DNA from: Blastomyces gilchristii SLH14081
Lineage: Eukaryota > Ascomycota > Eurotiomycetes > Onygenales > Ajellomycetaceae
Direction of reading: 5' to 3'
Length of the DNA stretch: 20,572 bases
NCBI RefSeq assembly: GCF_000003855.2
Contig: NW_003101674.1
Coordinates: 421,178-441,749 of the forward strand
The notes beneath the pieces are model-generated. The model was not told the DNA's origin, made no database searches, and saw nothing but the letters and a program-made list of their open reading frames with translations. The position numbers were made by a program, and so were the translations under genes. This document shows, piece after piece, positions 8,868-18,859 of this stretch (positions are counted from its first letter, which is position 1; every line of letters starts with the position of its first letter).

Positions 8868-11800
8868 CTATATCTGATCAATTTCCTTCTCTTCATATTC
8901 AGATATTTTTGAATTTAGTCATTTTCTTATAGCTGCTTGAGTTTCTGATAGAAAGTCTATTAAGTATTTAATTCCTGTCTCAGTTAAGAATAAGAATCTC
9001 ATATTTAATTGATTTAGATTATACTTCTCTTTCAATCTGACTCTGAGACTATTGTATAATGCACAGTACATTACAATATACTTAGAATTTTTATTTGCAT
9101 TGCAGAATAAGCATTCTGTTAAATCAAATCTATCATCAAATCTTTGTATATAAGATTTGAAATAGTCATGTTCTAGTTTCAGCTGAATTGTAGATGAGAA
9201 TATTTTCTTTTTATATTTGATTAAACAAGATTTTCACTTGAGTTTTGTTTCAAATCTTGAATAATGTATACTCTTCTTTTGTTTCTATCAGCTTTTATTT
9301 CACTTATTGAAATAAGATTCTTTTATCTTTCTCTTTATAAAAGATCAGAATACTATTTTTTGAATAGATCTATTTAATTCTCAACTCTTATTTGCAGCTG
9401 AATCAGCTAATTCATTGTCATGAATATTTATATAAGCAGGAACTCAGATCAAATGAATTATCAGTTTTGATATTCTTCTCTTTTGAATTTTCAAAACAGA
9501 GTTTAAAATCAGTTCAAGATTCATTTGATTATTATGAATCTGACTCTTTCTATGTCTTTTTAAAGCAGCTTGACTATCAGAGAATATTCATATCTCTTTC
9601 AAACTATTTTCTCTTTTATGAGATTTTATTTCAATGAGTTTGAAAGCTTTCACTATTATAAATAGTTCAGCATCAAAGACTTCAGATTCACAGCCTAAAT
9701 TCAAGAAATCTGAGATAAAATTGATATTATCTTCAGTATAAGCAATGTCTGTATCTAATCTATTCAAATTCTCATTTTTTAAGTTATCTGAATAAATCAG
9801 AATAGAGTCTTTTATATTAATTGTAGAAATTCTCTTCAAATACTGTTCATATTCTCTCTCTTTAGATAGTTTACTTATTTGCAAGTCTATGAGAGATTCA
9901 AGCTTTTCTCTTCAGAGAGACAGCTTCTCATGATCAACTTTTTCAATATTTAATAAAGAAAATTGATTTTTAATCAGTGAGTATAGTCTGTATAGTTGAG
10001 AGAGCATTTTCTTTGAAGAATTATTTTCATTTCAATCAAGAAATCTATTTCAATTCAGTTCATTTTCAGAGTTAATTAATGAAAATGAAGAAGAGACTCT
10101 TTGTCTGATTATATAATTTAAGCTCATCTTTATAACTCTCAGAGCATAGTTCATACAGATCTTTTCAAATCTAATAGCAGAAGAAGAAATTGAAGCTTCA
10201 ATTTTCATTACTTTAATAGAAGATGATTTGAATGCTCTCAGAATTCTTCTTAAAGCTCAGTTTTACAGACTTTGAAAGAGTTCAGTGAAAGTCACTTGAT
10301 TATTCTATCAAACTTGAACTTCATAATCAGGTACTGAGATAATACAAGACTATATATAACTGTCTCATAGTCTGGAAGAATAGATCTTTCTCTGTATTTA
10401 ATAGTCTGATTATACTCTTTAATAGTCTTTCTGTCTTGATAGTTCTTTGTTGAATATGATATTTAAAATTCAACTTGAAGTTTAATCATACTTCTAATCA
10501 TTTAACATTCAAACTGGGTTTAATCTCTCTATTTAACAGAGTTAGACATAGTTTTTCTCATTGAATCTAGAAAAGAAATGAATTAACTCAGTTTTATTTA
10601 TATTAAATTGAATTTAATTCATATCTGCTCTAATAAAGATTTTCTTTACTGCTTTTTCAATCACTTCTAAATTCTCTTTGATTGTTTTTGAACTGTAGAC
10701 TAGATCAATATCATTCATATAACTTGAAGATCTCACTATTTTCATATCTCTACTCTTGAATAGATATGCAGTGTATATTACAAATAAAATGAGTGAGATT
10801 GAAGATTCTTACAGTACTTCTATTTTTATCTCAGTCTTGTCTTATTTCAATTTATCAAAGAATAGTTGTATGATTCTTTTAGATATAAAACAGTTAACTC
10901 ATTTTATTAGAGAAAGTGACATTTTTAACATCTTCAAAGTCTGAATTAACTTTGACTTTGAAACATGATTAAATGCATCTTTTATATCAATAAAAACTTC
11001 AGTTGATACCAGATCTTCATACTTTGCTATTTAAATATCATGAATAACTGAGAGAACAGTGTCAATTGCAGAGTATTGTTTTCTATCTCTTATTTATTCA
11101 CTAAATAGAAGAGAATTATTAATAGAGCTTATAAAAGATAGTTAAGTAGCTATTATCTTTTTTAAACCCTTTTCTAGACAGTTCAATAGAGATATTACTC
11201 TATATAACTTAGAAATTGAAGCTTTTCTATTAGGTTTTATAAGAATCACTTCAGTGACTTCTCTCCAGCATTCAGAATGATACTCATTTTTTAAGAGATT
11301 GAAAAAGAGCTTAAAATACTCATTCTTTAAATAGAAGTATGTATTTTGAATAATTAAGTGATTGATTGAATCAGGCCCTGCAGCAGTTTTAATTGAACTT
11401 GAGAAGATAGCTGTCTCTAATTTATTCTGTGTAACTTCAGACAATTTCCAGTCATTTTCATTAATATAGTTATAAAGTGATATATTCTCTTTCTCTGAAT
11501 CTGAATCTGATGAGTTTTGAAAGAGAATTCTTATAAAAGCTTGATATTTTTTCTCAAAAGAATTTACTGTATATGATTCATTCTGAAACTTATATTCTAA
11601 GATTGAAAGTTTTACTACACTTTGTGTTTTAGTGTAGTTGAATGCTTTAAAAACTTCTTTTTCTTATACTTCTTTAAGAAATTTATTTCAGCAGTCTGTT
11701 TTAGCTCTTTTAATATCTGAAAAGTATTAATTTCTGACAGCTTTGAACTCTTTATCAGATAGTGTATCATTCTTTTAATTTCTTCTAGCAGTAGCTAATT

Positions 11801-12824
11801 ATTTTCTTTTAGATGTGATATTCTCATTGTATCAAGATTTGAAATACTCAGAAGACTTTTTCTTTGAAATATTATCTCTAATACTAGTTAGAATAATAGA
11901 TGTAATGAGCTTTACTTTATTCTCAAGCATTTCATTTAAGATATCTTGACTGAAATTTCAATATAGCTCACTCTGCTTTTCAGATTGTAACAGTTTTATA
12001 CTTTCTTCAACTGCTTTTCAATCAGCTTTTTCAAAGTTATATTGATTAGAGAGAAGAGAGTTTTCACTCATTTATTTTTCACTCAGTTTAATATTAAAAT
12101 GAATAATCTTATGACCTGATTCTGATGTCTCAATTGAATCAATAAATCAGTTTATAAGTCTTTTTTTAATTAGATTTTATGACATGAAGATTAGATCTAT
12201 AATAGATTTCTATTTCATATCTTTTCTAAAGAATGTTTGTTGATCAGACTTGTTAACTAGATCTATTAAATACTCAAAGATTTATTCAACTAGATTATCT
12301 ACTCTCACAGCTCTTTTACATTCTGAATTTTATCAGAGATGATGTGCATTGAAATCTCCTACAATTATAGAGTTTCTTAACAGAGTTATGTTTAAAAATC
12401 CTCTATTAATTATTCAGACATTGTTATTTTTCTTTAATGACTTTTTATTATAGATATTTATAAGCTGTATAGTATCAAACTTATTCTCTTTATCTATAAT
12501 ATTACTCACTAGCATATCAGAGTCAGATATAATATCATATCTTAAATTAAATTAATATCTTGATCTCTTTCTTTAATAGATCACTACTCTTGACTTCATC
12601 TCAGACTTTTGAGATAGAAAGTAGTAGTAGCTTGAATAAGAGATGATGTATTTTTACTCAGCATTAAAATTCAGTTTCTGAAGAAGTACAAAATCAACTT
12701 TTTATTCAAATACAATTTAAAGATGAGAATAAATACAATTTGAGTTTTTATTCACATTGTTTTGAATAAATGTGAATTTTAAAGAGTTTTTAAACTTTTT
12801 TTATTGTTTTTGTTGTATATTCAT
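8868..12824 (-). pseudogene. LINE ORF2: endonuclease, reverse transcriptase, RNase H (stop-riddled)
   Basis: The polyprotein would nick the target and copy the element RNA. ATG is at 12824-12822, overlapping the ORF1 stop as ATGA. The frame continues to TAG at 8870-8868, about 1,318 codons. Endonuclease: KVDFVLLQK at residues 42-50, where the usual Glu of QEP is Lys. RT: AAGPDS (in the open stretch from 11444, residue 461), KPNR and YRVISLLNCLEK, then DIKDAFNHVS around 10960-10996. The catalytic box is YMND at 10721-10710 (residue 702) in place of Y-V/A-DD. RNase H: ILIYSDN with its Asp at residue 1013 and VFDAEL about 40 residues later, then a WVPAY-type segment near 9450 with Trp as TGA. 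The C-terminus has CLFCN from residue 1238. All blocks share one frame. It is inactive because of many stops and the changed endonuclease and RT catalytic residues. Confidence 0.9.
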
Positions 12825-14458
12825 ACTAAAAGAGAATAGAGATAGAGTAGAATCTAATCACTATTATCAGATAGTAGATTATAAATCTTTTGAAAAGCAG
12901 AAATCTCAACTGCTTGCATTCAATCTAGTTTATTATCAGAGTTATTTCTCAATTCTCTAATCTTAACAGAAGTTTTTGAATTCAAATTCTATTTACATTT
13001 AGCTAAAGAATTAGACTTTGAAGCTTTAGATAGTTAAGAGTTTCTTCTTTTTAAGCTTACAGTTATAGATTTACTGACTTAACTATTCTCTTCAGTTCTA
13101 GATTAACTTTGAGCTTCATCTTTTCTTGAGTTCTTTTGAGTTCTTGAAGCAAACATACATTCTTTTAAGTTAGATACATGTTTTTCTTTGTAATTAGAGC
13201 ATTTAAGCAGAGTGTGCTGACATATTTCATCTCTTTTTGAGCATATTTCATATTTATACTCACTAGTTTTATGATCTCTAGCATACAATGCATATTTTGA
13301 GTCTCTAAAATAAGAGATTGTAAAGTGTCTGTATCTTTGACAGTTTGAACACTGTGTTTGAGCTTTGAGATTCATTCTTGAGTCTTTGTATTCATGAACT
13401 CTCATTTTCAAATCTGCTACTCTTACTTCAGAGATCTTTGATTATTCAAGTGTTTTTATATATACTAGAACAGAGGGATTTCTTCTGCTTTGTCTAAACT
13501 TAATTGAGTTTAGTTATACAGACTCTTTTCTCAGTTAAATAGAATTGTATTCTTCTAATTTCTTTTTGAGAAGTAGCATTTCTTCTTCACAGTTAAAAAT
13601 TTCAACTGAAATATTATAAAGAATGAATTTATTTCACTTTTTATCTCTCTTAGATAGAATTATTGTATTTAACAAAGATTCTATTACTGATTTTCAGAGA
13701 TTCTTATTCTGAATAAGAAATTCTGCACTGAATTCAGACATTGTAGTCAAAATAATGACATTTTCAAAGAAAGATGACTCAATTGAAGCTATAAGTGATT
13801 TTTAAACTTTAATATCAGTCATTAACTGAGAAAACAACTGCTGATTAATTTCATTTCTAATTCTGAAAATAAGATTTGAATTTAGCTTGTTTTTCTGCAA
13901 TATATTCTGATTTGAGACTTTGAGAATAAGTCTTCTATTTCTGAAGATTTGAAAGTTTTTCTCTTTTTGCATTTTTTTCTCTACTTTTCTATGAATAGAA
14001 GCATGAGCAGTATTCTTCTCAGTTTTCTCAGGATTTTTAGGAGATTTTGAGATAGTAAATTTAGAAACAGTAGATTCAGCTGCTTGAACATATATTTTCT
14101 TCTGATTTAAAGAGAATGAAGAAGAAGAAGTAGAAAAAGAAGAAGAGTAAAATGAAAACTCAGTGATTGTACTAGGAATTTTCAATGTTTTTTGAACTGT
14201 GTTTGAAATCTCAACTTTGAACTTAATCATCTTCTGTAATTGTCTAGTCTGAGTATAAAGAATTAATAGAACTTCTTCATTCAGCTCACTCAGACACTGC
14301 TTTCTGAGAATTTTACTTGCTTTTTTAAGCTTCTGTATTTCAAGAACTTATTATTTCTCTATTTCTTCTTTCTTTCTTCTCTTCAGAATTTCAATCTCAG
14401 AAATAGTATTTAAGAAAGCATCTTATTTCACATTAACTGAGTGTATTTTTAAACTCAT
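12821..14458 (-). pseudogene. LINE ORF1: gag-like RNA-binding protein with zinc knuckles
   Basis: ATG is at 14458-14456 and the stop TGA at 12823-12821, giving 545 codons in one phase with internal stops. The N-terminal third contains open stretches rich in Ser and Lys (open 14230-13802). The C-terminal part (residues about 350-450, 13411-13103) carries CSNCQRYRHF from residue 370 and further Cys/His pairs (YEICSKRDEICQH, then KCSNYKEKH). This is the tandem zinc-knuckle pattern of Tad-group ORF1. Several expected Cys are Tyr, as TGC-to-TAC changes would give. The stop TAA at 13105-13103 is CAA in the left copy, so it is secondary. The ATGA overlap with ORF2 suggests termination-reinitiation coupling, which is inferred. 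This protein would coat LINE RNA in the cytoplasm. Confidence 0.87.
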
Positions 14459-14470
14459 TGTTCTCACTCA

Positions 14471-14600
14471 ATGAAACATTAATTAGACTGTTTCAATTGA
14501 GAGATTTATTGAACTCTTTTAAATTGAAAAGTTAATCAGACTGTTTTAATTAAGAGATTTCTAAGTCTATTTTCAATTGAAAAGTTGATCAGACTGTTTC
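14471..14600 (+). repeat. 53-bp minisatellite upstream of LINE ORF1 (right copy)
   Basis: Units start at 14471, 14524 and 14577 (the last partial), with the same unit as at 3518-3753. This copy has about 2.5 units against 4.5 in the left copy, with more divergence between units. Confidence 0.9.
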
Positions 14601-15517
14601 AAAAGAAGAATAAAAGACTTTTATATATAAAATACCTGATTTCTTTCACACTAGTTCAGTAACTAGATTAGATTTTTGAAGAGAATCTAATAAACTAAAA
14701 TTAATTTTTAAGATAAATCAATAAAACTTTTATAATCTCTTTCTTGAGATACAGTGAGGAAAAATATGATATCAATTGATAATAAATCAGATAATATGAC
14801 AGTTTTTGAGAGAAAAACTGATAAAAAATAAGTTAATTTTTTGCAGAGAAATTGATTAAATCTATTTAATTTTATTCTAAATCATCTAATTCTTCTCACA
14901 CAACAAGTGTGCAACTCAAATCAGTTAATAAAGAGTGTAAAAAAGAATTAAGTATTAATAAAAGCTCTTCAGTCACTGAAAAAGTAATTCTTATTTAAAA
15001 GAATATGAAATTATGATAAAAAATAGCTCTGTTTTTAATTCTTTGTAAGAATACTGTGTAAAACTCAGAGAAAAATATCTTACTTTTTCAAGAGAAGTAA
15101 AAATCTATTTCTAAGATCTTTTTTTTTTTGCATTAACTACTGCAGAAGAATGAGATAGAAACTACTAAGATATATACTACTGTATACTCTCTATCAAGAC
15201 TTTCTCTCTTCAGAGTCTTGATATTATAGAGAATATAAGTCTGTTTCTATATAATAATATAAATATTATAAGTGAGATATAGAGGAACTGGTTATTTATA
15301 TTTTAAAATAAAAGACTTTGTCAATGATTATATCAATATAGAGTTAATTCTCAAATTCAATAGAAATCTAGTATTACTGTTCTCAATCTCTTACAGAATC
15401 TATTAAATATTGAGATATTAAAACTAGATTTAATATATCTCACTGTAAAGAGATCAAAGACTCAGTCAGATCTTGAGGTATACTGATTTTATAGTTATTG
15501 ACATATTATTGACTTAT
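14601..15517 (-). other. LINE 5' UTR (right copy)
   Basis: Noncoding sequence of about 0.9 kb that aligns with the left copy on both sides of the SINE insertion and preserves the empty SINE target at about 15042-15052. It includes a poly-T run (15119-15129) and the TCAAGACTTTC/GAGTCTTGA hairpin near 15200. No gene or RNA was recognised. Confidence 0.75.
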
Positions 15518-15849
15518 TGTTCACTGATTATATATTAAGTACAGTTGCTGAGATATCTTTTTGTATTTTTCTGTCAGAAATGAGCCAGATTGAAAGAGGC
15601 AGTACAAGGGTGAGACTTGATATTGATGTCTTGATACATTAAAGACAGACAAGAGTTTTCACAGAGAATGGACTTCAGATATGTTCATTGATTATGTACT
15701 TGATATTATTGTTGAGATATCTTTTTGTATTTTTCTGCTGCAGGTGAGCCAGATTGAGAAGAATAATATGAGAGTGAGACTTGATGATGATGTTTTGAAA
15801 CATCAAAGATAGACAGAGTTTTCACAGAGATTGTTTCTCAGATATCTTC
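15518..15849 (-). repeat. LINE 5' UTR tandem monomers (right copy)
   Basis: Two units start at TGTTCACTG (15518) and TGTTCATTG (15682), a period of about 164 bp. They share GATATCTTTTTGTATTTTTCTG, GAGCCAGATTGA and TTTTCACAGAGA motifs. They are homologous to 5756-6110 but heavily mutated: the left GGGCGG and CCGG words are gone. The 190-bp left period is longer because of an internal duplication of about 27 bp. Confidence 0.75.
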
Positions 15850-16159
15850 ACAATTACAGATCAGGGATCTTTCAAAATCAATAAGATTAGTGTATATGAC
15901 TAGGTCTCTTCATCTTACAATTTGTATGGCAATTTGGCCCGGGGTTGTTGTGTGATAGAGGTGAACAGGGGATAATCCCACACAGGAGTTTCTAACAACA
16001 TCTGGTTCATGTTTGGCTGGATAACTTCACCATCACACAGGATATGCGGTCGGCGATGGGGTCAAAATACTCATATACTCAAGGGCTTTTCAATAGATCT
16101 ATCGGCGGGTTCTTACTCGAAAAGTTGAGCGAGTTTGTGATGAAGCGGTTTTTTTGTCT
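15850..16159 (-). promoter_or_regulatory. GC-retaining 5' terminus of the LINE (right copy)
   Basis: This matches 6111-6415 with mainly C/T differences. Unlike the rest of this copy it keeps GGCCCGGGG, GGCGGG and GCGGTCGGCGATGGGG. The last bases (GGTTTTTTTGTCT) differ from the left copy and may include untemplated bases added at the 5' junction. Confidence 0.6.
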
Positions 16160-16174
16160 CATTTTCACTGATTA
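16160..16174 (+). repeat. 15-bp target-site duplication, right (right LINE)
   Basis: This is the second copy of CATTTTCACTGATTA. Copia pol sequence resumes directly after it. Confidence 0.95.
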
Positions 16175-18199
16175 AGTGCAGAGGTTTTTATTCACTTACA
16201 TGAATCTCAGAAGTCTGTGAATAAGCTTTCTTCATATGCTGATTTCTATTATATTATTGAATTCAGTGACATATTGATCTATTGTCTATGAAATCTCAAA
16301 TCTGATAAGATTATTATTAGTAGTGATATGAGATTTTTGATTATTAAAAAATCAGAACTAGCTATATCTGTAACACTCATTAATCAGATCACTGAACTGA
16401 AACCTGGCATTTATCTAGTTAATAATAAAGATATTTCTGACATTGATAATCTGAATTCTACATAATTGCAGCCTGTGAAATTGCTGGCTACATATACTTT
16501 AAGTCTTATTACAGATAATCTCTCAAAATTCTATAAGAATGTCACATCTCAGTCAGAGAGAGTAGAAGTTTATTAAAAGAAGTTTATATAATATAAGATT
16601 ACTGATCTGAAGAGATATAATACTTCAAGTTTAATTCTGAGATCTGATATTCTGAAGAATGAATCAATCACTCTGAGCTGTTAAGTGTTTCTTAAGAAAG
16701 ATAGACCTGTAGATCTGAATACTAATTCTGATAGTGTTTCTAGAAAATCATATTAAGTGATTTATAATAACTGACTTAAGAAGAGTTCTAGAGAAGAGAT
16801 ATATACTTCTGTTATCACAGATACTGTCAATTGTATTCTTTTTATTATAGCAGTACTATGCAGTTAAACACTCTGTTAAGTAAATATAATAATGATATAT
16901 CTGCATGAGCATCTTGCTAAGAAGATCTATATAAGATAACTCACTGAATTTAAGATAGATTTGCTGAAAACACTTGTCTGCACAGTTGAGAGTAGTTTAT
17001 ATAGTCTGAACTCTGTGATAAAGATCTGATATAATTACTTAACAGAGCTGTTAAGTAATCTTGAATTTGTAATCAGTGTCTATGATTCAGTACTCTGATA
17101 TTATACATTCAGATATCATCTCTATATAATAATCTATATTAACAATCTTAATTTTATATCTGAAGTTTCTGAGAATGCTGATTAACTAGTGAGTATACTC
17201 AGTGAGAAATTGAAAGTTAAGAATCTATATCAATTAACTAAGTATTTGAGTATAAAAGTCAATTATTCTGACAGAGGAATTAATTTAATATATTATCAAT
17301 ATATCAAATATTTTATTAAAGATTTCTATCTTAATAATACAGTTATTATTAAAACATTAATGAAGAATGAATTCTGTATTAATAATTTCTTAATATCTGA
17401 GAAAGAGACTGATTTCATAATTCAGTGATATTAATATAATGTGAGCTGCTTGTAATATTCTGCAGTTAAAACATGTTCTGATATTACTTATACTATCTCA
17501 CTACTTACTCAACAGAATGTTGATTCAATATCTTAATATTGAAGGACTCTGTTACATGTTATATATTATTTGAAAGAAATAATGAATTTGAGCATTTTCT
17601 ACAGATATAATCTGTATGAGAGATTTATTTTCATCAATTCTTTCATTCTCACTGATTTCTTTATTTCTATTAATTCTTCTGTTCTTTCTGATTTCTCTGA
17701 TGATTTCTACTTACTCTTCAGCTACTTGAATTCTGATTAAGCAGATCTCTTGAATAGTGATAGAAAATTGACATTCAGCTATATTTTTAAGCTTGTGAAC
17801 AGTCTGATTTCATGATATTCAGTGAAGCAATCTTGTATATCTCTAAGTTTTAATGAGACTGAATATGTGACTCTTAGTGAGATGATTCATGAAGTAACAT
17901 GAATCTGAAATCTCATAATTAAGCTTAGCTTTATTACTACATCTCTGATACAGATTCTTGCTAATAATAAGAATGTTATAGATCTTATACAGATGACAGT
18001 TATTACAGTCTGAAGTAAGCACATTGATACATGTTTTCATTTTTCATATTGACAGTTGAATTAGAGAGTCATTGATTTGAAATATATTCTCACTGCTCAG
18101 ATAGTAGTAAATAAACTCACTAAATCTCTAGACACTGTGATATTTGTGTGAGTCATGATTTTACTAGATCTTACAGATGGAAAAGCTGAGAATGCTTAA
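16175..18199 (+). pseudogene. Ty1/Copia pol, second half: reverse transcriptase and RNase H
   Basis: This continues the Copia polyprotein from 8499. The reverse transcriptase reads LKTLVCTVESSLYSLNS (about 16966-17016; normally the LxKSLYGLKQ region). Then comes YINN at 17135-17146, where the catalytic YVDD has lost both Asp. An open stretch at 17189-17428 gives LSEKLKVKNLYQLTKYLSIK, which corresponds to the LGxLKYFLGI segment. RNase H follows, with the VKQSCISLSFNETEY region near 17825-17870 and KHIDTCFHF near 18015-18042. The polyprotein ends ENA-stop at 18197-18199 in the same frame. After mentally removing the LINE and one duplication, the RT frame is one base off from the integrase frame, so at least one indel occurred between them. 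It is not functional. Confidence 0.86.
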
Positions 18200-18282
18200 T
18201 TTTACATTTGTATTCAGTTTTAACAGACTATCTTGATGAATTGAGCGTTTTTGTATGTGATTCTTGTTATCTTGAGAGGGAG
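18200..18282 (+). other. Copia 3' untranslated region with polypurine tract
   Basis: A short spacer runs from the pol stop to the LTR. GAGAGGGAG at 18274-18282 is immediately before the LTR and is the expected plus-strand primer (polypurine tract). CpG and GpG steps reappear here. Confidence 0.75.
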
Positions 18283-18704
18283 TGTTGACCGTTACAGCTG
18301 TTGCGGTTAGCGATCTCACTAGATCACATGACTCATCACTATATTATGCTCTTGTAGATAGATCTATTAATACAACTTTCAACTATTCTACATTTTTCTT
18401 ATTATCAGCTTACTACTTAGTTACTATAATTCTCATCTAATACTCACTAATACTAGCTCTCTTGGCTCGCACATTTGTTTTACTATAAATAGCTCTATCT
18501 TTTGTATGGAATTAGATATAATAGATAGTGTACGGATAATATAAGAAGCAGATCTTGATACATATAAGATTCATATGTTTCTGACATATTTATCTGAGAC
18601 ACTCATTTCAACAGTTATGAGCTCAGTAAGCAGCATCTGAATAGAAGCGCGATACACTGATCTCAATTCTCATTCAAATAGATAACGTGACTCATCATTC
18701 AACA
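18283..18704 (+). repeat. Copia 3' long terminal repeat (422 bp)
   Basis: It begins TGTTGACCG directly after the polypurine tract and ends TCAACA, giving a 6-bp terminal inverted repeat TGTTGA/TCAACA with TG...CA ends. It holds a TATA box. Base composition is closer to normal than the pol region, with several CpG, GpG and CpC steps kept. The matching 5' LTR is absent from the window, so neither insertion age nor the flanking duplication can be read. Confidence 0.8.
18484..18490 (+). promoter_or_regulatory. TATA box of the Copia LTR
   Basis: TATAAAT lies about 200 bases into the LTR, in the usual U3 position. The transcript start would be some 25-35 bases downstream. This is inferred from position only. 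Confidence 0.45.
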
Positions 18705-18859
18705 AACTCATTCACTCAATGAACTTCAAAAAGCACTCTATAGAGCTGTTAATTTTCAATCATAGCATAACAATGTAATAAGATATTAATATTATTTATT
18801 AAAGAATAAAACTATATGCAGAATACATTATATAAATATATATAATTAATTCAGAGAAT
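18705..18859. other. AT-rich spacer, nothing recognised
   Basis: This is sequence between the Copia LTR and the transposase relic. The first five bases (AACTC) would be the Copia target duplication if the left LTR could be compared. An AT-rich run (18836-18850) may mark the end of the neighbouring DNA transposon, but no terminal inverted repeat could be confirmed. Confidence 0.4.

Larger units (their letters stand above)
8500..16159 (-). mobile_element. Full-length Tad-like LINE, 7,660 bp (right copy)
   Basis: A complete non-LTR retrotransposon on the minus strand lies between perfect 15-bp target duplications, inserted in Copia pol. In transcript order it has a GC-retaining 5' terminus (16155-15850), tandem monomers (about 15845-15518), a long 5' UTR, a 53-bp minisatellite (14600-14471), ORF1 (14458-12821), ORF2 (12824-8868), and a 3' UTR ending in (AAT)n at about 8496-8513. 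The order gag-like zinc knuckles, endonuclease, reverse transcriptase, RNase H and C-terminal Cys motif is that of fungal Tad/I-group LINEs. Both ORFs remain in phase throughout but carry many stops and catalytic-residue changes. It is dead yet almost free of indels in its coding region. Confidence 0.92.

Noticed and set aside
9392..9637. 81-codon plus-strand ORF
   Set aside because: Antisense to the LINE RNase H domain, which is well supported on the minus strand in the ORF2 phase.
10756..12960. Two 62-codon plus-strand ORFs (10756-10944 and 12772-12960)
   Set aside because: Both are antisense shadows of LINE ORF2 and ORF1. No motif was seen in either.
17843..18040. 65-codon minus-strand ORF
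   Set aside because: Antisense to the Copia RNase H end (KHIDTCFHF on the plus strand).
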